From Nocardia spumae (GTDB lineage: Bacteria > Actinomycetota > Actinomycetes > Mycobacteriales > Mycobacteriaceae): 64,000 nucleotides of DNA. A model generated the notes under the pieces. The model saw only the letters and a list, made by a program, of their open reading frames with translations. It had not been told where the DNA came from and did not search any database. Position numbers and translations under genes: made by a program. The DNA lies in NCBI RefSeq assembly GCF_020733635.1, contig NZ_JAJFZL010000001.1, forward strand, positions 3,224,001 to 3,288,000, written 5' to 3'. Positions 20,005 to 28,092 of the stretch are shown here, in pieces. Numbering within the stretch: position 1 is the stretch's first letter; each line of letters begins with the position of its first letter.

Positions 20005-20451
20005 TCAGCGGCCGGGGGCGCGCTGGGTGACTTCCTGCAGGAACCAGGCGTTGCCGTCCGGATCGGTGAACGCGGCGAACGAGCCGTAGCTGCGCCGCCG
20101 CGGGTCCGCGCCCGGTACCCGGCTCTCGGCGCCGGCGTGGTGGAACACGCCGGTGGCGTCACGGAACGGGCCCTCCACCACGACCCCGTGCCCGGTCAGC
20201 GCGGCGACGGCCTCCTCGATATCGGTGACGATCAGGTGGAGTCCGTGCAGGCTGCCGGGTGCGGCCTCGGTGAGGCCGGTACCGAAGATGATCGAGCACT
20301 CCGAACCGGGCGGGGTCACCTGGACGACCCGATAGCCGTCGTCGACCGGGAAGTCGGCGTCGAGCCGGAATCCGAGCTCGTCGGTATAGAAGGCCTTGGC
20401 GCGGTCGACGTCGGCGACGGGGAGTACGACGACTTCCAGCTTCATATCCAT
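20005..20451 (-). CDS. VOC (glyoxalase/bleomycin resistance) family protein
   Basis: This is a 148-aa single-chain vicinal-oxygen-chelate protein: MDMKLEVVVLPVADVDRAKAF opens the first beta-alpha-beta unit, FGTGLTEAAPGSLHGLHLIV the second, and FTDPDGNAWFLQEV is the typical C-terminal strand. ATG 20451 is preceded by AGGAGAACACATC, an excellent ribosome site, which decides the start over longer frames. It lies 21 bp upstream of the FAD oxidoreductase on the same strand and is probably co-transcribed with it. The function (isomerase, dioxygenase or binding protein) cannot be told. Confidence 0.85.
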   Translation of the reverse strand: MDMKLEVVVLPVADVDRAKAFYTDELGFRLDADFPVDDGYRVVQVTPPGSECSIIFGTGLTEAAPGSLHGLHLIVTDIEEAVAALTGHGVVVEGPFRDATGVFHHAGAESRVPGADPRRRSYGSFAAFTDPDGNAWFLQEVTQRAPGR

Positions 20452-20859
20452 GATGTGTTCTCCTGCAGCGGTTCTCGGTTGCGCTCCCCACTGTCGCCGC
20501 CCGGCGCCGCCGAACGCATCCGTCGGATGACGCTGTGCGCGACGTAATCGCCGGACCGGCCGTCGGTCCGTAGTCCTCGGGCGTTCCCCTGTGTCGTGAT
20601 CGCGCGTGCGCCCGTTCCCGTCGGGCGTCTTCATCAACGGCGCCGACGTGGCCGCGCACCGGTGCGGACTTCCGGCGCGATCGACCACGGTGCCGTCATG
20701 GTTTCGTCACCGCATTGCCCGACACGAGAGTCTCCGAGTGCGGGATGATCATCAACACGACTTCGTGCGGCAACTGCGAGCAGGGCACCGATCGGCAAGG
20801 CGGATCACACCGGACAAGGCACCTCGGACAGCAGAGGGCGACCGACGAAGGAGAACGAG
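20452..20859. other. 408-bp divergent intergenic region upstream of the CqsA-like gene
   Basis: This separates the leftward VOC gene from the rightward autoinducer-synthase-like gene and must carry both promoters. I see a strong ribosome site AAGGAG before GTG 20860. No clear operator palindrome or sigma-70 -35/-10 pair stands out. A short open frame beginning MIINTTSCGNCEQG at 20745 overlaps the next gene start and has no ribosome site. Confidence 0.4.
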
Positions 20860-21972
20860 GTGGCAACAGTCGCCGAGCGCATCCGGCAGCGCATCGATCG
20901 CGGCCGAGCAGCGGATCTGCGGGACGCCAGACTGTTCTTGTCCGCTGACACCTCCGCCGCCGACATCAGACTGTCGACCAGCGACTACCTGGCCTTATCC
21001 CGCGACAGCCGGATCACCGGCGCTATGACCGCGGCGCTGCTCGCCCCGGTCGAGTCCGGAACTCGCCCGCTGGCGCGCCGCCTGGCCGGCTACATGGGCG
21101 CCGGCGCGGCGGTGATGTGCCAGTCGGGCTGGGAGGCCAACATCGGTTTGCTGCAGGTCATAGCGGCGCCGGGAGTTCCGGTCCATATCGGCGAGTACTC
21201 CCACATGTCCTGGCGGCAGGCGGCGGCCGCCGCCGGCGCGCCGGCGCACACCTTCGCCCGCAACGATCCCGCCGAACTGGCTTCCCGGATCCACGCCCAC
21301 GGCCCGGGCATCATCGCCGTCGACGCGATCGACAACACCACGGGCGCTCGCAGCCCCCTGGCCGAGCTGTGCGACGTCGCCGACGAGACCGGCTCCGTCC
21401 TCGTGGTCGACGAATCGCATTCGCTCGGCGTCGACGGCCCGCACGGGGCCGGTGCGGTGGCCGAGCTCGGGCTGACCCAGCGGATTCCGTTCCGCACAGC
21501 CAGTCTGGCCAAGGCATTCGTCGGACGAGCCGGAGTGGTCACCGCGCTGGACCCCGATTTCGCGCCCTATTTCGAGTCGGTGGCCTACCCCGCGATCTTC
21601 TCCACGGCTCTGCGCGCCCACGACATCGCGGGCCTTTCCGCCGCGCTGGACGTGATCCGGGCCGAGGACGGCCGCCGCACCCGGCTTCGCGAGATTGCCC
21701 ACACCGTCCGCAACGCGCTCATCCACCTGGGTTCGGATATGGCGGGGGCGGACAGCCACATCGTGGCATTGCCCACCGGGACCGAAGCCGCCGGCAGAGC
21801 GGCCCGCGCGGTCCTGCAGGCGCACGGGGTGATCGGCGCCCCGTTCTGCCCGCCGGCCACCCCCCGCGGCCGCTGGCTGATCCGTCTGTCCCTGCACGCC
21901 GCGCTGACCGCCGGGCAGATCGAACGGATCATCACCGCATGCGAGCAGGTCCGCTCCCGAGCCGGACGGTGA
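20860..21972 (+). CDS. CqsA-like alpha-hydroxyketone autoinducer synthase (PLP-dependent alpha-oxoamine synthase family)
   Basis: This is a 370-aa fold-type I PLP enzyme. General alpha-oxoamine synthase features are the aspartate/histidine in LVVDESHSLGVDGPHGAG and the Schiff-base lysine in TASLAKAF. Several blocks match what I remember of Vibrio CqsA better than KAPA synthase (BioF): SGWEANIGLLQVI, HMSWRQAAAAAGAPAH, HGPGIIAVDAIDNTTGARSP, AYPAIFSTAL and the C-terminal HGVIGAPFCPPATPRGRWLI. CqsA condenses an acyl-CoA with SAM or 2-aminobutyrate to the precursor of CAI-1 signals. The N-terminal segment before RRLAGYMG seems about a dozen residues shorter than in CqsA. No CqsS/LqsS-type sensor kinase is nearby. 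GTG 20860 follows GAAGGAGAACGAG. Confidence 0.72.
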   Translation: MATVAERIRQRIDRGRAADLRDARLFLSADTSAADIRLSTSDYLALSRDSRITGAMTAALLAPVESGTRPLARRLAGYMGAGAAVMCQSGWEANIGLLQVIAAPGVPVHIGEYSHMSWRQAAAAAGAPAHTFARNDPAELASRIHAHGPGIIAVDAIDNTTGARSPLAELCDVADETGSVLVVDESHSLGVDGPHGAGAVAELGLTQRIPFRTASLAKAFVGRAGVVTALDPDFAPYFESVAYPAIFSTALRAHDIAGLSAALDVIRAEDGRRTRLREIAHTVRNALIHLGSDMAGADSHIVALPTGTEAAGRAARAVLQAHGVIGAPFCPPATPRGRWLIRLSLHAALTAGQIERIITACEQVRSRAGR

Positions 21973-22096
21973 GTCGGGGGCGCTGACCTCACCTCCCGTT
22001 CGTTCCGGCAGGCGCTGTTTGGCCTCACCGTCATCGGCTATTGCGGGAGCAGGTAGGCGGCGACTGCCGCCGACCATCTCGCGAAGGGAGACAGTC

Positions 22097-22270
22097 TTGA
22101 GCGCCACGGACAAAGCCAAGAACAAGCTCGATGATCTCGCAGGTCAGGCCAAGGAAAAGTTCGGTCAGGCGACCGGTGACAAGGACAAGAAGAATGAGGG
22201 CAAGGCCGATCAGGCCAAGTCCAATCTCAAAGACGCCGGCGAGAAGGTGAAAGACGCCTTCGACAAGTAG
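22097..22270 (+). CDS. CsbD family stress-response protein
   Basis: This is a 57-aa, highly charged, lysine-rich protein of the CsbD type, named for a sigma-B-controlled gene of Bacillus. The sequence ATDKAKNKLDDLAGQAKEK with a second imperfect repeat (KADQAKSNLKDAGEKVKDAF) matches the helical-hairpin repeat of the family. TTG 22097 is chosen because GAAGGGAG lies 7 nt upstream and the conserved region begins there. The molecular role is unknown even in model organisms. It ends before a perfect terminator hairpin. Confidence 0.85.
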   Translation: MSATDKAKNKLDDLAGQAKEKFGQATGDKDKKNEGKADQAKSNLKDAGEKVKDAFDK

Positions 22271-22327
22271 ACCCTTGTCGGCTCTTCGGTGCGCTGTTCG
22301 AGTCGCCCGATCGTAGGACCGACCGCC

Positions 22328-22357
22328 GTGGCGGGGCCGGATATCCGGCCCCGCCAC
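22328..22357. terminator. perfect 13-bp hairpin between csbD-like gene and convergent reductase
   Basis: GTGGCGGGGCCGG at 22328-22340 is the exact reverse complement of 22345-22357, with an ATAT loop; the whole 30-bp element is a perfect palindrome. It lies between convergent genes and probably acts in both directions. Confidence 0.85.
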
Positions 22358-22435
22358 ACGTGCGTTCCGGATGACCGGTCGTGGCCGGCCCGAATGACAG
22401 ACGAACATCCGCCGCACAGTGGCGGATGAGTTGTG

Positions 22436-23824
22436 TCAGCAGGTCCGGTCCGGATGATGCAGGTCCAACAGCGCGCGTTCGACGATCTCACTGGGCGCGG
22501 GATGGACCCAGAGCGGCCGCTGTGCCAGTTGCTGCGCCCGGATCCCGAAACTCATGGCCACGACGAAGATTTGGATCAGCGTCGCGGCCTGTGGGCCGAG
22601 GATATGGGCCCCGACTATCTGCCCGTCGGCGTCGGTGAGCACCTTGCAGAAGCCGGTGTCGTCCCGGCACGCCCAGCCGTAGGCGATCCGGCGATAGTGG
22701 GCGACCCCGACCCGGTAGTCGAGACCCGCTGCGCGACACTGATTCTCCGTACGGCCGACCGCGGCGATCTGCGGGGTGGTGAACACCGCCGACGGTACCG
22801 GGACGTCGTCGACCGACACCGGGTCGTCCGGATGCAGCAGGTTGTGCGCGACGACGCGGGCTTCACGGTTGGCGACGTGTTTGAGCGGCACCGTGTCGCA
22901 CGCGTCGCCCAGCGCGTAGATGCCCTCGGCGCTGGTGCGCCCGAATCGGTCGACGATCACCCCACCGTGTTCGTCGATCTCGACACCGGCCGCGGCCACT
23001 GCGAGGCGATCGGTGTTGGGGGTGCGACCCGCGGCGACCAGCAGGATGTCCGCTTCGACCGGGTCGCCGGAGTCCAGGTCGAGACGGAGCTGCCCGTCCC
23101 GCCCTGCGGCCTCGACGACTTCCGCGCCCAGGCGCAGCGCGTAGCGCTCGGTCGCGAGGGCGGTGTAGGTGGCGCGGATATCGTCGTCCTGTGCCGCGCC
23201 GAGCAACGTGTGTTGTTGCTCGATGAGCGTGATCCGGCTACCGGCGGCGGCGAAGACCTGGGCCAGTTCCGCCGCGACGTAACCGCCCCCGAGGATCGCC
23301 AGATGCCGGGGCGCCCGGCCGATCCGCATGATGGTGTCGGAGGTTTCGTAGGCCACTCCGGCTTCGCGCACCGGCGCCGGGACAGCCGGTCGTCCACCCA
23401 CGGCGATCACGATCTGTTCGGCGGTGATCTCCTCGATCCGGCCGTCGGCCCGCGATATCTCGATCGTCCGGGGGCCGCGGAACCGGGCGTGCCCCTCGTA
23501 CACCGTGACGAAATCGGACTCGATCCGGTCGCGCCGACCCGCTGCCGCGACCTTATCGGTGTGGTCGAACACTCGTGTGCTGACCTGTTCCCAGTCCAGG
23601 CCCCGGCCGTGCGCTCGGACTCCGAGAGCCGGGGCCGCTGCCAGCGAATCCACGACCTGAGCCGGATATACCAGCATCTTCGAGGGGATACATCCGAAGT
23701 TCAGGCACGTTCCGCCGAATGCGCGTTCTTCTACGATCGCCACGTCCCGTCCGGAGAACTCGTCTCCGATCACCATGTTGCCCGAACCCGCTCCCAGCAC
23801 GACCACATCGAATCGCCGCATCAC
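22436..23824 (-). CDS. mycothione reductase-like disulfide oxidoreductase
   Basis: This is a 462-aa FAD/NADPH disulfide reductase. The FAD loop reads FDVVVLGAGSGNMVIGDEFS, with the GSGN seen in mycothione reductases. The redox disulfide is in FGGTCLNFGCIPSKMLVY. NADPH binding is in LAILGGGYVAAELAQVF, FAD contacts are in IYALGDACDTVPLKHVANREARVVAHNLL, and the C-terminal base is in WVHPAPSEIVERALL. These features fit Mtr, which regenerates mycothiol, the main actinobacterial thiol; dihydrolipoamide dehydrogenase is the alternative. A second copy elsewhere in the genome cannot be excluded. GTG 23824 or ATG 23821 starts it. Confidence 0.78.
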   Translation of the reverse strand: MMRRFDVVVLGAGSGNMVIGDEFSGRDVAIVEERAFGGTCLNFGCIPSKMLVYPAQVVDSLAAAPALGVRAHGRGLDWEQVSTRVFDHTDKVAAAGRRDRIESDFVTVYEGHARFRGPRTIEISRADGRIEEITAEQIVIAVGGRPAVPAPVREAGVAYETSDTIMRIGRAPRHLAILGGGYVAAELAQVFAAAGSRITLIEQQHTLLGAAQDDDIRATYTALATERYALRLGAEVVEAAGRDGQLRLDLDSGDPVEADILLVAAGRTPNTDRLAVAAAGVEIDEHGGVIVDRFGRTSAEGIYALGDACDTVPLKHVANREARVVAHNLLHPDDPVSVDDVPVPSAVFTTPQIAAVGRTENQCRAAGLDYRVGVAHYRRIAYGWACRDDTGFCKVLTDADGQIVGAHILGPQAATLIQIFVVAMSFGIRAQQLAQRPLWVHPAPSEIVERALLDLHHPDRTC

Positions 23825-23983
23825 ACCTCGCCTGTCGTCTCGCCTCGTTCCGTCCTGAGATGACGCGATTCCCGGCTGCGGACTGTCGAAACCGAGTCGG
23901 CCGGACCGCCCCGGTGGTCGCGTGGCCGTCGGTCTGCCGGCACGGCGTTCGCGCTCGCGAACTCCAGGTGTTCCTCACACTGA

Positions 23984-24000
23984 TTCAATCAATGATTGAA
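23984..24000. promoter_or_regulatory. 17-bp palindrome, likely TetR operator
   Basis: TTCAATCA at 23984-23991 and TGATTGAA at 23993-24000 are exact reverse complements around a single A. The element is AT-rich in a GC-rich genome and ends 31 bp before the TetR start, the usual position for an autoregulatory operator. Confidence 0.65.
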
Positions 24001-24031
24001 ACCTGTTCTGTGTCGTGGTTCACTAGCGGTC

Positions 24032-24628
24032 ATGAGCGAGAAGGTGGTGTCGGGTACCAGGGAACGGCTGCTGGCGGCCGCGGAGCGGCTCCTGCTCACC
24101 GAGCGCTACGACGATGTCTCGGTGCGGGCGATCTGCACCGCCGCCGGTGCCAATCCGGCCGCGGTCCACTATCACTTCGGATCCAAGGAAGCGCTGATCG
24201 CCGCGCTGATCGAGGATCGGCTCGGACCGCTGTGGGCCGAAGGTCTGGCCGCGGCCACCGGCGCCGAACCGCGCTCGGTTCCGGCGGTCGTGGACGCGGT
24301 CATCGAGCCGTTCGTCGGGCTCGCGGCCGATCCGGTGGGCCGGTTGCATCTGCGGCTGCTGGCCGGGCTGATCCTGCGCCGGCGGCCGATGTCGTGGCAG
24401 CACGAGTGGTTCCGGATGGAGTCGTGGTCGCGGCTGCTGCCCGGACTGCCCCCCGCTGAGGGACGCCGGCGCTGGCAGCTGGCCTTCGACCTGATCATCA
24501 TGCGTTTCGGCAGCACCGAGGACTACGACATCGCACCCTCGTCGGTCGCGACATTGCGCGAATTCGTCATCGCCGGACTGACGGCCCCGCCCGGCCCGGC
24601 CCCTGCACGGACAGCCACACAGGAGTAG
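24032..24628 (+). CDS. TetR-family transcriptional regulator
   Basis: This is a 198-aa TetR repressor. The N-terminal helix-turn-helix (about residues 8-55) reads TRERLLAAAERLLLTERYDD, then VRAICTAAGANPAAVHYHFG and SKEALIAALIEDR; the C-terminal half is a helical ligand pocket. ATG 24032 is chosen because the conserved helix begins just after it and the 17-bp palindrome lies upstream. It is followed 2 bp later by the old-yellow-enzyme gene and then an SDR, so it probably controls an operon of which it is the first gene. The inducer is unknown. Confidence 0.88.
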   Translation: MSEKVVSGTRERLLAAAERLLLTERYDDVSVRAICTAAGANPAAVHYHFGSKEALIAALIEDRLGPLWAEGLAAATGAEPRSVPAVVDAVIEPFVGLAADPVGRLHLRLLAGLILRRRPMSWQHEWFRMESWSRLLPGLPPAEGRRRWQLAFDLIIMRFGSTEDYDIAPSSVATLREFVIAGLTAPPGPAPARTATQE

Positions 24629-24630
24629 CA

Positions 24631-25815
24631 GTGAACGATATCTTCGAACCCGTCGATCTGGGCCCGATCACCTTGCGCAACAGGGTGATCAAGGCCGCCA
24701 CCTTCGAAGGCCGGACCCCCGAGGCGCTGGTCACCGACGAACTCATCGACTTCCACCGGGAGATGGCGGCCGGCGGGCTCGGGATGAGTACCGTCGCCTA
24801 CTGCGCGACCGCGCCGGGCGGCCGCACCGATCGCCACCAGATCTGGATGCGCCCCGCGGCGGTTCCGGGCCTGCGGCGGCTCACCGATGCCATTCACGCC
24901 GAGGGGGCCAAAGCCAGCGCTCAGATCGGTCACGCCGGACCGGTCGCCAACGCCGCCTCCAATCAGGCTCCGACGCTGGCGCCCACCCGATTGCTGTCGC
25001 CGCTGAGTATGAAGATGATGCAGTCGCCGTCGGTGGCCGAGATCCAGGATCTGGTCGCCGCGCACGCCCGGGCGGCCCTGCTGGCCGAAGAGGCCGGATT
25101 CGACGCCGTGGAACTGCATTTCGGTCACAACTATCTGGTCAGCTCGTTCCTGAGTCCGCTGCTGAATCGGCGCAAGGACGGCTACGGCGGGTCGCTGGCC
25201 AACCGCGCCCGCATGGCCCGCGAGATCGCCACCGCGGTGCGCGAGGCCGTCGGTGGCCGCCTCGCGATTCTGGCCAAGCTGAATATGGAAGACGGTGTGC
25301 GCGGCGGCTTCTCACTCGCCGAATCGATTCGGGTCGCGTCCTGGCTCGAGGCCGACGGCGGACTGGACGCCCTCGAGCTCACCGCGGGCAGTTCGCTGCT
25401 CAATCCCATGCTCTACTTCCACGGCGATGCGCCGCGGCAGGCGTTCGCCAAAGTCCTGCCCGGCCCGGCGCGGTTCGGCTTCAGGCTCATCGGCAAGGCT
25501 TTTCTGCGCGAATACCCGTATCACGGAACGTATCTGCTCGAGCGCGCCCGCCAGTTCCGGCGCGAATTGTCGATGCCGCTGATCCTGCTCGGCGGGGTCA
25601 CCGATATCGACGATATGGAGCGGGCGCGGCGCGAGGGATTCGAATTCGTCGCCATGGGCCGTGCGCTGCTGCGGGAACCCGATCTGCTGCAACGGATCCG
25701 CTTCGACGCCACCACCCGCTCGGCCTGCATCCACTGCAACGAATGTATGCCGAGCATCTACACCGGCACCCGATGTGTCCTGCGGTTGCACGGGCCCGCC
25801 GTGCCCGCGAGCTGA
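24631..25815 (+). CDS. NADH:flavin oxidoreductase (old yellow enzyme family)
   Basis: This is a 394-aa TIM-barrel FMN enzyme reducing activated C=C bonds or related substrates. It starts VNDIFEPVDLGPITLRNRVI, typical for the family. HFGHNYLVSSFLSPLLNRRK with DGYGGSLANRARMAREI is the core FMN/substrate motif, and ILLGGVTDIDDMERAREGF-like sequence forms the phosphate site. A C-terminal cysteine group (CIHCNECM ... TRC) resembles the Fe-S-binding motif of 2,4-dienoyl-CoA reductase relatives. GTG 24631 follows AGGAG and lies 2 bp after the tetR stop. Confidence 0.85.
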   Translation: MNDIFEPVDLGPITLRNRVIKAATFEGRTPEALVTDELIDFHREMAAGGLGMSTVAYCATAPGGRTDRHQIWMRPAAVPGLRRLTDAIHAEGAKASAQIGHAGPVANAASNQAPTLAPTRLLSPLSMKMMQSPSVAEIQDLVAAHARAALLAEEAGFDAVELHFGHNYLVSSFLSPLLNRRKDGYGGSLANRARMAREIATAVREAVGGRLAILAKLNMEDGVRGGFSLAESIRVASWLEADGGLDALELTAGSSLLNPMLYFHGDAPRQAFAKVLPGPARFGFRLIGKAFLREYPYHGTYLLERARQFRRELSMPLILLGGVTDIDDMERARREGFEFVAMGRALLREPDLLQRIRFDATTRSACIHCNECMPSIYTGTRCVLRLHGPAVPAS

Positions 25816-25861
25816 TTCCCGCACCGATCACCGGCGACAGTTGAGAGAGCGAGAGATATTC

Positions 25862-26608
25862 ATGAGTGGACGTTTAGCCGGACGAGTCGCCCTGATCAGC
25901 GGCGGTGCCTCGGGTATGGGCGCCTCCCACGCGCGGGCCTTCGTGGCCGAGGGGGCGCGGGTGATGCTGGGTGATATCGCCGACGACGCGGGGCGCGCGC
26001 TGGCCGCCGAACTCGGTGAACACGCCGCCTACGTGCACCTCGACGTCACCGAGTCCACCGATTGGGAGGCCGCGGTCGCCGCGACCGTCGAACGGTTCGG
26101 CCGGTTGAACGTCCTGGTCAACAATGCGGGCGTGCTCGACGGCGGGCCGCTGGGCACCTACACCGAGAAGCAGTGGCAGCGGGTCATCGATATCAACCTG
26201 ACCGGTCCGTTCCTGGGCTTGAGCGCCGCCCGCGACGCACTGGTGGCCGCCCGGCCCGCCGCGGTGGTCAATATCTCCTCCGCCGCCGGGATGCAGGGCG
26301 TCGGCGGGATGCACGGCTATACCGCGTCCAAATTCGGGGTGCGGGGTCTGACCAAGTCGGCCGCGCTGGAACTCGCGCCCGAGGGCGTGCGGGTCAACTC
26401 GGTGCATCCCGGCGGCATCATGACCCCCATGATCGGTGTCACCGGGGAGGTCGTGGTCGATCGCGCCGACAATGTGCGCGCCCGGCTGGGAATGCCCGGT
26501 GAGGTGTCGGATGTGGTGGTCTTTCTGGCCAGTACCGAATCCAGCTACTGCACCGGTGCGGAATTCGTCGTCGACGGCGGCATGACGGCCGGTTCGGTGG
26601 TGGGCTGA
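25862..26608 (+). CDS. SDR-family NAD(P)-dependent oxidoreductase
   Basis: This is a 248-aa classical short-chain dehydrogenase. The cofactor loop is ALISGGASGMGASHARAF (an SGGASGMG variant of TGxxxGxG). NNAG is in VLVNNAGVLDGG, the catalytic serine in VVNISSAAGMQG, and the tyrosine/lysine pair in YTASKFG. The C-terminus VDGGMTAGSVVG is typical. It resembles 3-alpha(20-beta)-hydroxysteroid dehydrogenases, but the substrate is not proven. ATG 25862 sits 46 bp after the old-yellow-enzyme gene; the two may act in sequence on one substrate. Confidence 0.88.
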   Translation: MSGRLAGRVALISGGASGMGASHARAFVAEGARVMLGDIADDAGRALAAELGEHAAYVHLDVTESTDWEAAVAATVERFGRLNVLVNNAGVLDGGPLGTYTEKQWQRVIDINLTGPFLGLSAARDALVAARPAAVVNISSAAGMQGVGGMHGYTASKFGVRGLTKSAALELAPEGVRVNSVHPGGIMTPMIGVTGEVVVDRADNVRARLGMPGEVSDVVVFLASTESSYCTGAEFVVDGGMTAGSVVG

Positions 26609-26629
26609 GCATCCGCATAAACTGTCGGC

Positions 26630-26863
26630 ATGGAAATGTTCCTGGATATCCTCCTGGTGATCACCAGCGTGTTGCTGGTGCTGCTGGTGTTGTTGCACCG
26701 TGCGAAGGGTGGAGGCTTGTCCAGCCTGTTCGGTGGCGGTGTGCAGTCGAGCCTGTCCGGATCCACGGTGGTCGAGAAGAACCTCGACCGCATCACCATT
26801 TTCGTGGGCCTGATCTGGTTCATCGCCGTCATCGGTATCGGCTTCGAGATCAAGTTCGCCTGA
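26630..26863 (+). CDS. secG: preprotein translocase subunit SecG
   Basis: SecG is the small auxiliary subunit of the SecYEG membrane channel. The 77-aa product has two membrane segments (about 4-23 and 55-74) joined by the diagnostic loop RAKGGGLSSLFGGGVQSSLS. In most actinobacteria secG directly follows tpiA; here it lies 16 kb away, at the right border of the accessory block. ATG 26630 starts it 21 bp after the SDR stop. Its 3' end overlaps the convergent MFS gene by 14 bp. Confidence 0.95.
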   Translation: MEMFLDILLVITSVLLVLLVLLHRAKGGGLSSLFGGGVQSSLSGSTVVEKNLDRITIFVGLIWFIAVIGIGFEIKFA

Positions 26864-28022
26864 CCGGGGCAGGCGGTTCCGCGTCGGCGGGACCGCCGCG
26901 ACTCCGCCGGCGCGGCACGATCGCCAGCGCCGCACCGGCGGCCACCACCAGAGTCACCGCCGCGATGGTGAACGCGGCGTCGTAGCTGTCTCCCAGTACC
27001 GGTGCCACGACCAGCGGCCCGAGCATCTGACCCAGCCCGTAGCCGGCGGTCAGCGTCGCCGCCGCCCCCGGTCCGGCCAGATCGCTGCCGATTTCCAGGG
27101 CCAGCAGCGTGATGCCCATGAAGGTCGCGCCGAACAGCGCCGCCGAGACGACCGCGGGCCAGATACCGGCCGACAGTGCGGGCAGCAGAGCCGAGACGGT
27201 CTGCAGAAGGAGCGCGCAGACCAGCGCCACCGCCGGGGTCATCCGGCGCGCCATCGCACCCCAGACGATCGTCGCCGGCGCCGCGGCGAGGCCCACCACG
27301 ATCCAGATCGCGGTTCCGGCCGCGCGGTGACCCGCCGCATCGACCGCGGCGACGAGGAATGTGCCCAGCACGATATAGCCGACGCCCTCGAGGAAATAGG
27401 TCAGCTGCAGCAACCGCCACGAGCTCCGCACACGTACCGTCGCCGCCCCCGTGCGGGTACCGCCGCGAATATCGAGACTCAGTGCGGGCCACACCAGCAC
27501 GGCGGTGAGCGCGGCCGAGGCCAGCCACAGTGCCTGCCACGACAGCGCCGATTGCGCGATCAGAACGAGCGCGCCCGTGGCCGCGATGCCCGACCCGACG
27601 CCGGCGAAGGCGATACCCGCCGCGCGCCTGCGATTTTCGTGACGGGCGGCGATCTGGGCGCAGCCGATGAACAACACCGCGCTGGCGATACCGGCGATCA
27701 CCCGCAGAACCACCGGAAACAGTGTCGGCGCGGGGACGGCCATCGCCGCCTCGCTCAGGATCAGCGCCGCACCGGCCACGCGAAAAGCGCTGCGGCCCTG
27801 ATATTCCGGAAATCTCGCCGCTGCCACCGCGCCGATGAGGTAGCCGGCGTAGTTGGCGGCGGCGACGACCGCTCCGGTATGGGCACTGAGCCGTCCGGCG
27901 TCGATCATCACCGGCAGTAGCGGCGTGAAGGCGAAACGGCCGATTCCCATGGCCGCGGCCAAACCCGCCGAGGCGCGCAGCGCGGGCGCCAAGGAGGCGT
28001 GTCGGGTGGGTGCGATGGTCAC
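26850..28022 (-). CDS. MFS transporter (YbfB/YjiJ-like)
   Basis: This is a 390-aa integral membrane protein with about twelve hydrophobic segments. The N-terminal part ALRASAGLAAAMGIGRFAFT followed by PLLPVM resembles the YbfB/YjiJ group of major facilitator transporters. Midway a short charged loop (DIRGGTRTGAATVRVRSS) separates the two six-helix halves. GTG 28022 starts it. It is divergent from a LysR gene, 70 bp apart, its likely regulator. The substrate is unknown; arabinose- or drug-type efflux are only guesses. Confidence 0.82.
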   Translation of the reverse strand: MTIAPTRHASLAPALRASAGLAAAMGIGRFAFTPLLPVMIDAGRLSAHTGAVVAAANYAGYLIGAVAAARFPEYQGRSAFRVAGAALILSEAAMAVPAPTLFPVVLRVIAGIASAVLFIGCAQIAARHENRRRAAGIAFAGVGSGIAATGALVLIAQSALSWQALWLASAALTAVLVWPALSLDIRGGTRTGAATVRVRSSWRLLQLTYFLEGVGYIVLGTFLVAAVDAAGHRAAGTAIWIVVGLAAAPATIVWGAMARRMTPAVALVCALLLQTVSALLPALSAGIWPAVVSAALFGATFMGITLLALEIGSDLAGPGAAATLTAGYGLGQMLGPLVVAPVLGDSYDAAFTIAAVTLVVAAGAALAIVPRRRSRGGPADAEPPAPVRRT

Positions 28023-28092
28023 GTCATCCGACGCTACGGACCGTTCGCCGACCTGTGAAATGCTTCTTGTGCACGATGTATACGCTGAATGT

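Noticed and set aside
20715..20948. Short ORF (MIINTTSCGNCEQG...) before and overlapping the CqsA-like gene
   Set aside because: The start has no ribosome site, the product has no recognisable feature beyond two cysteines, and it overlaps the well-supported start at 20860.
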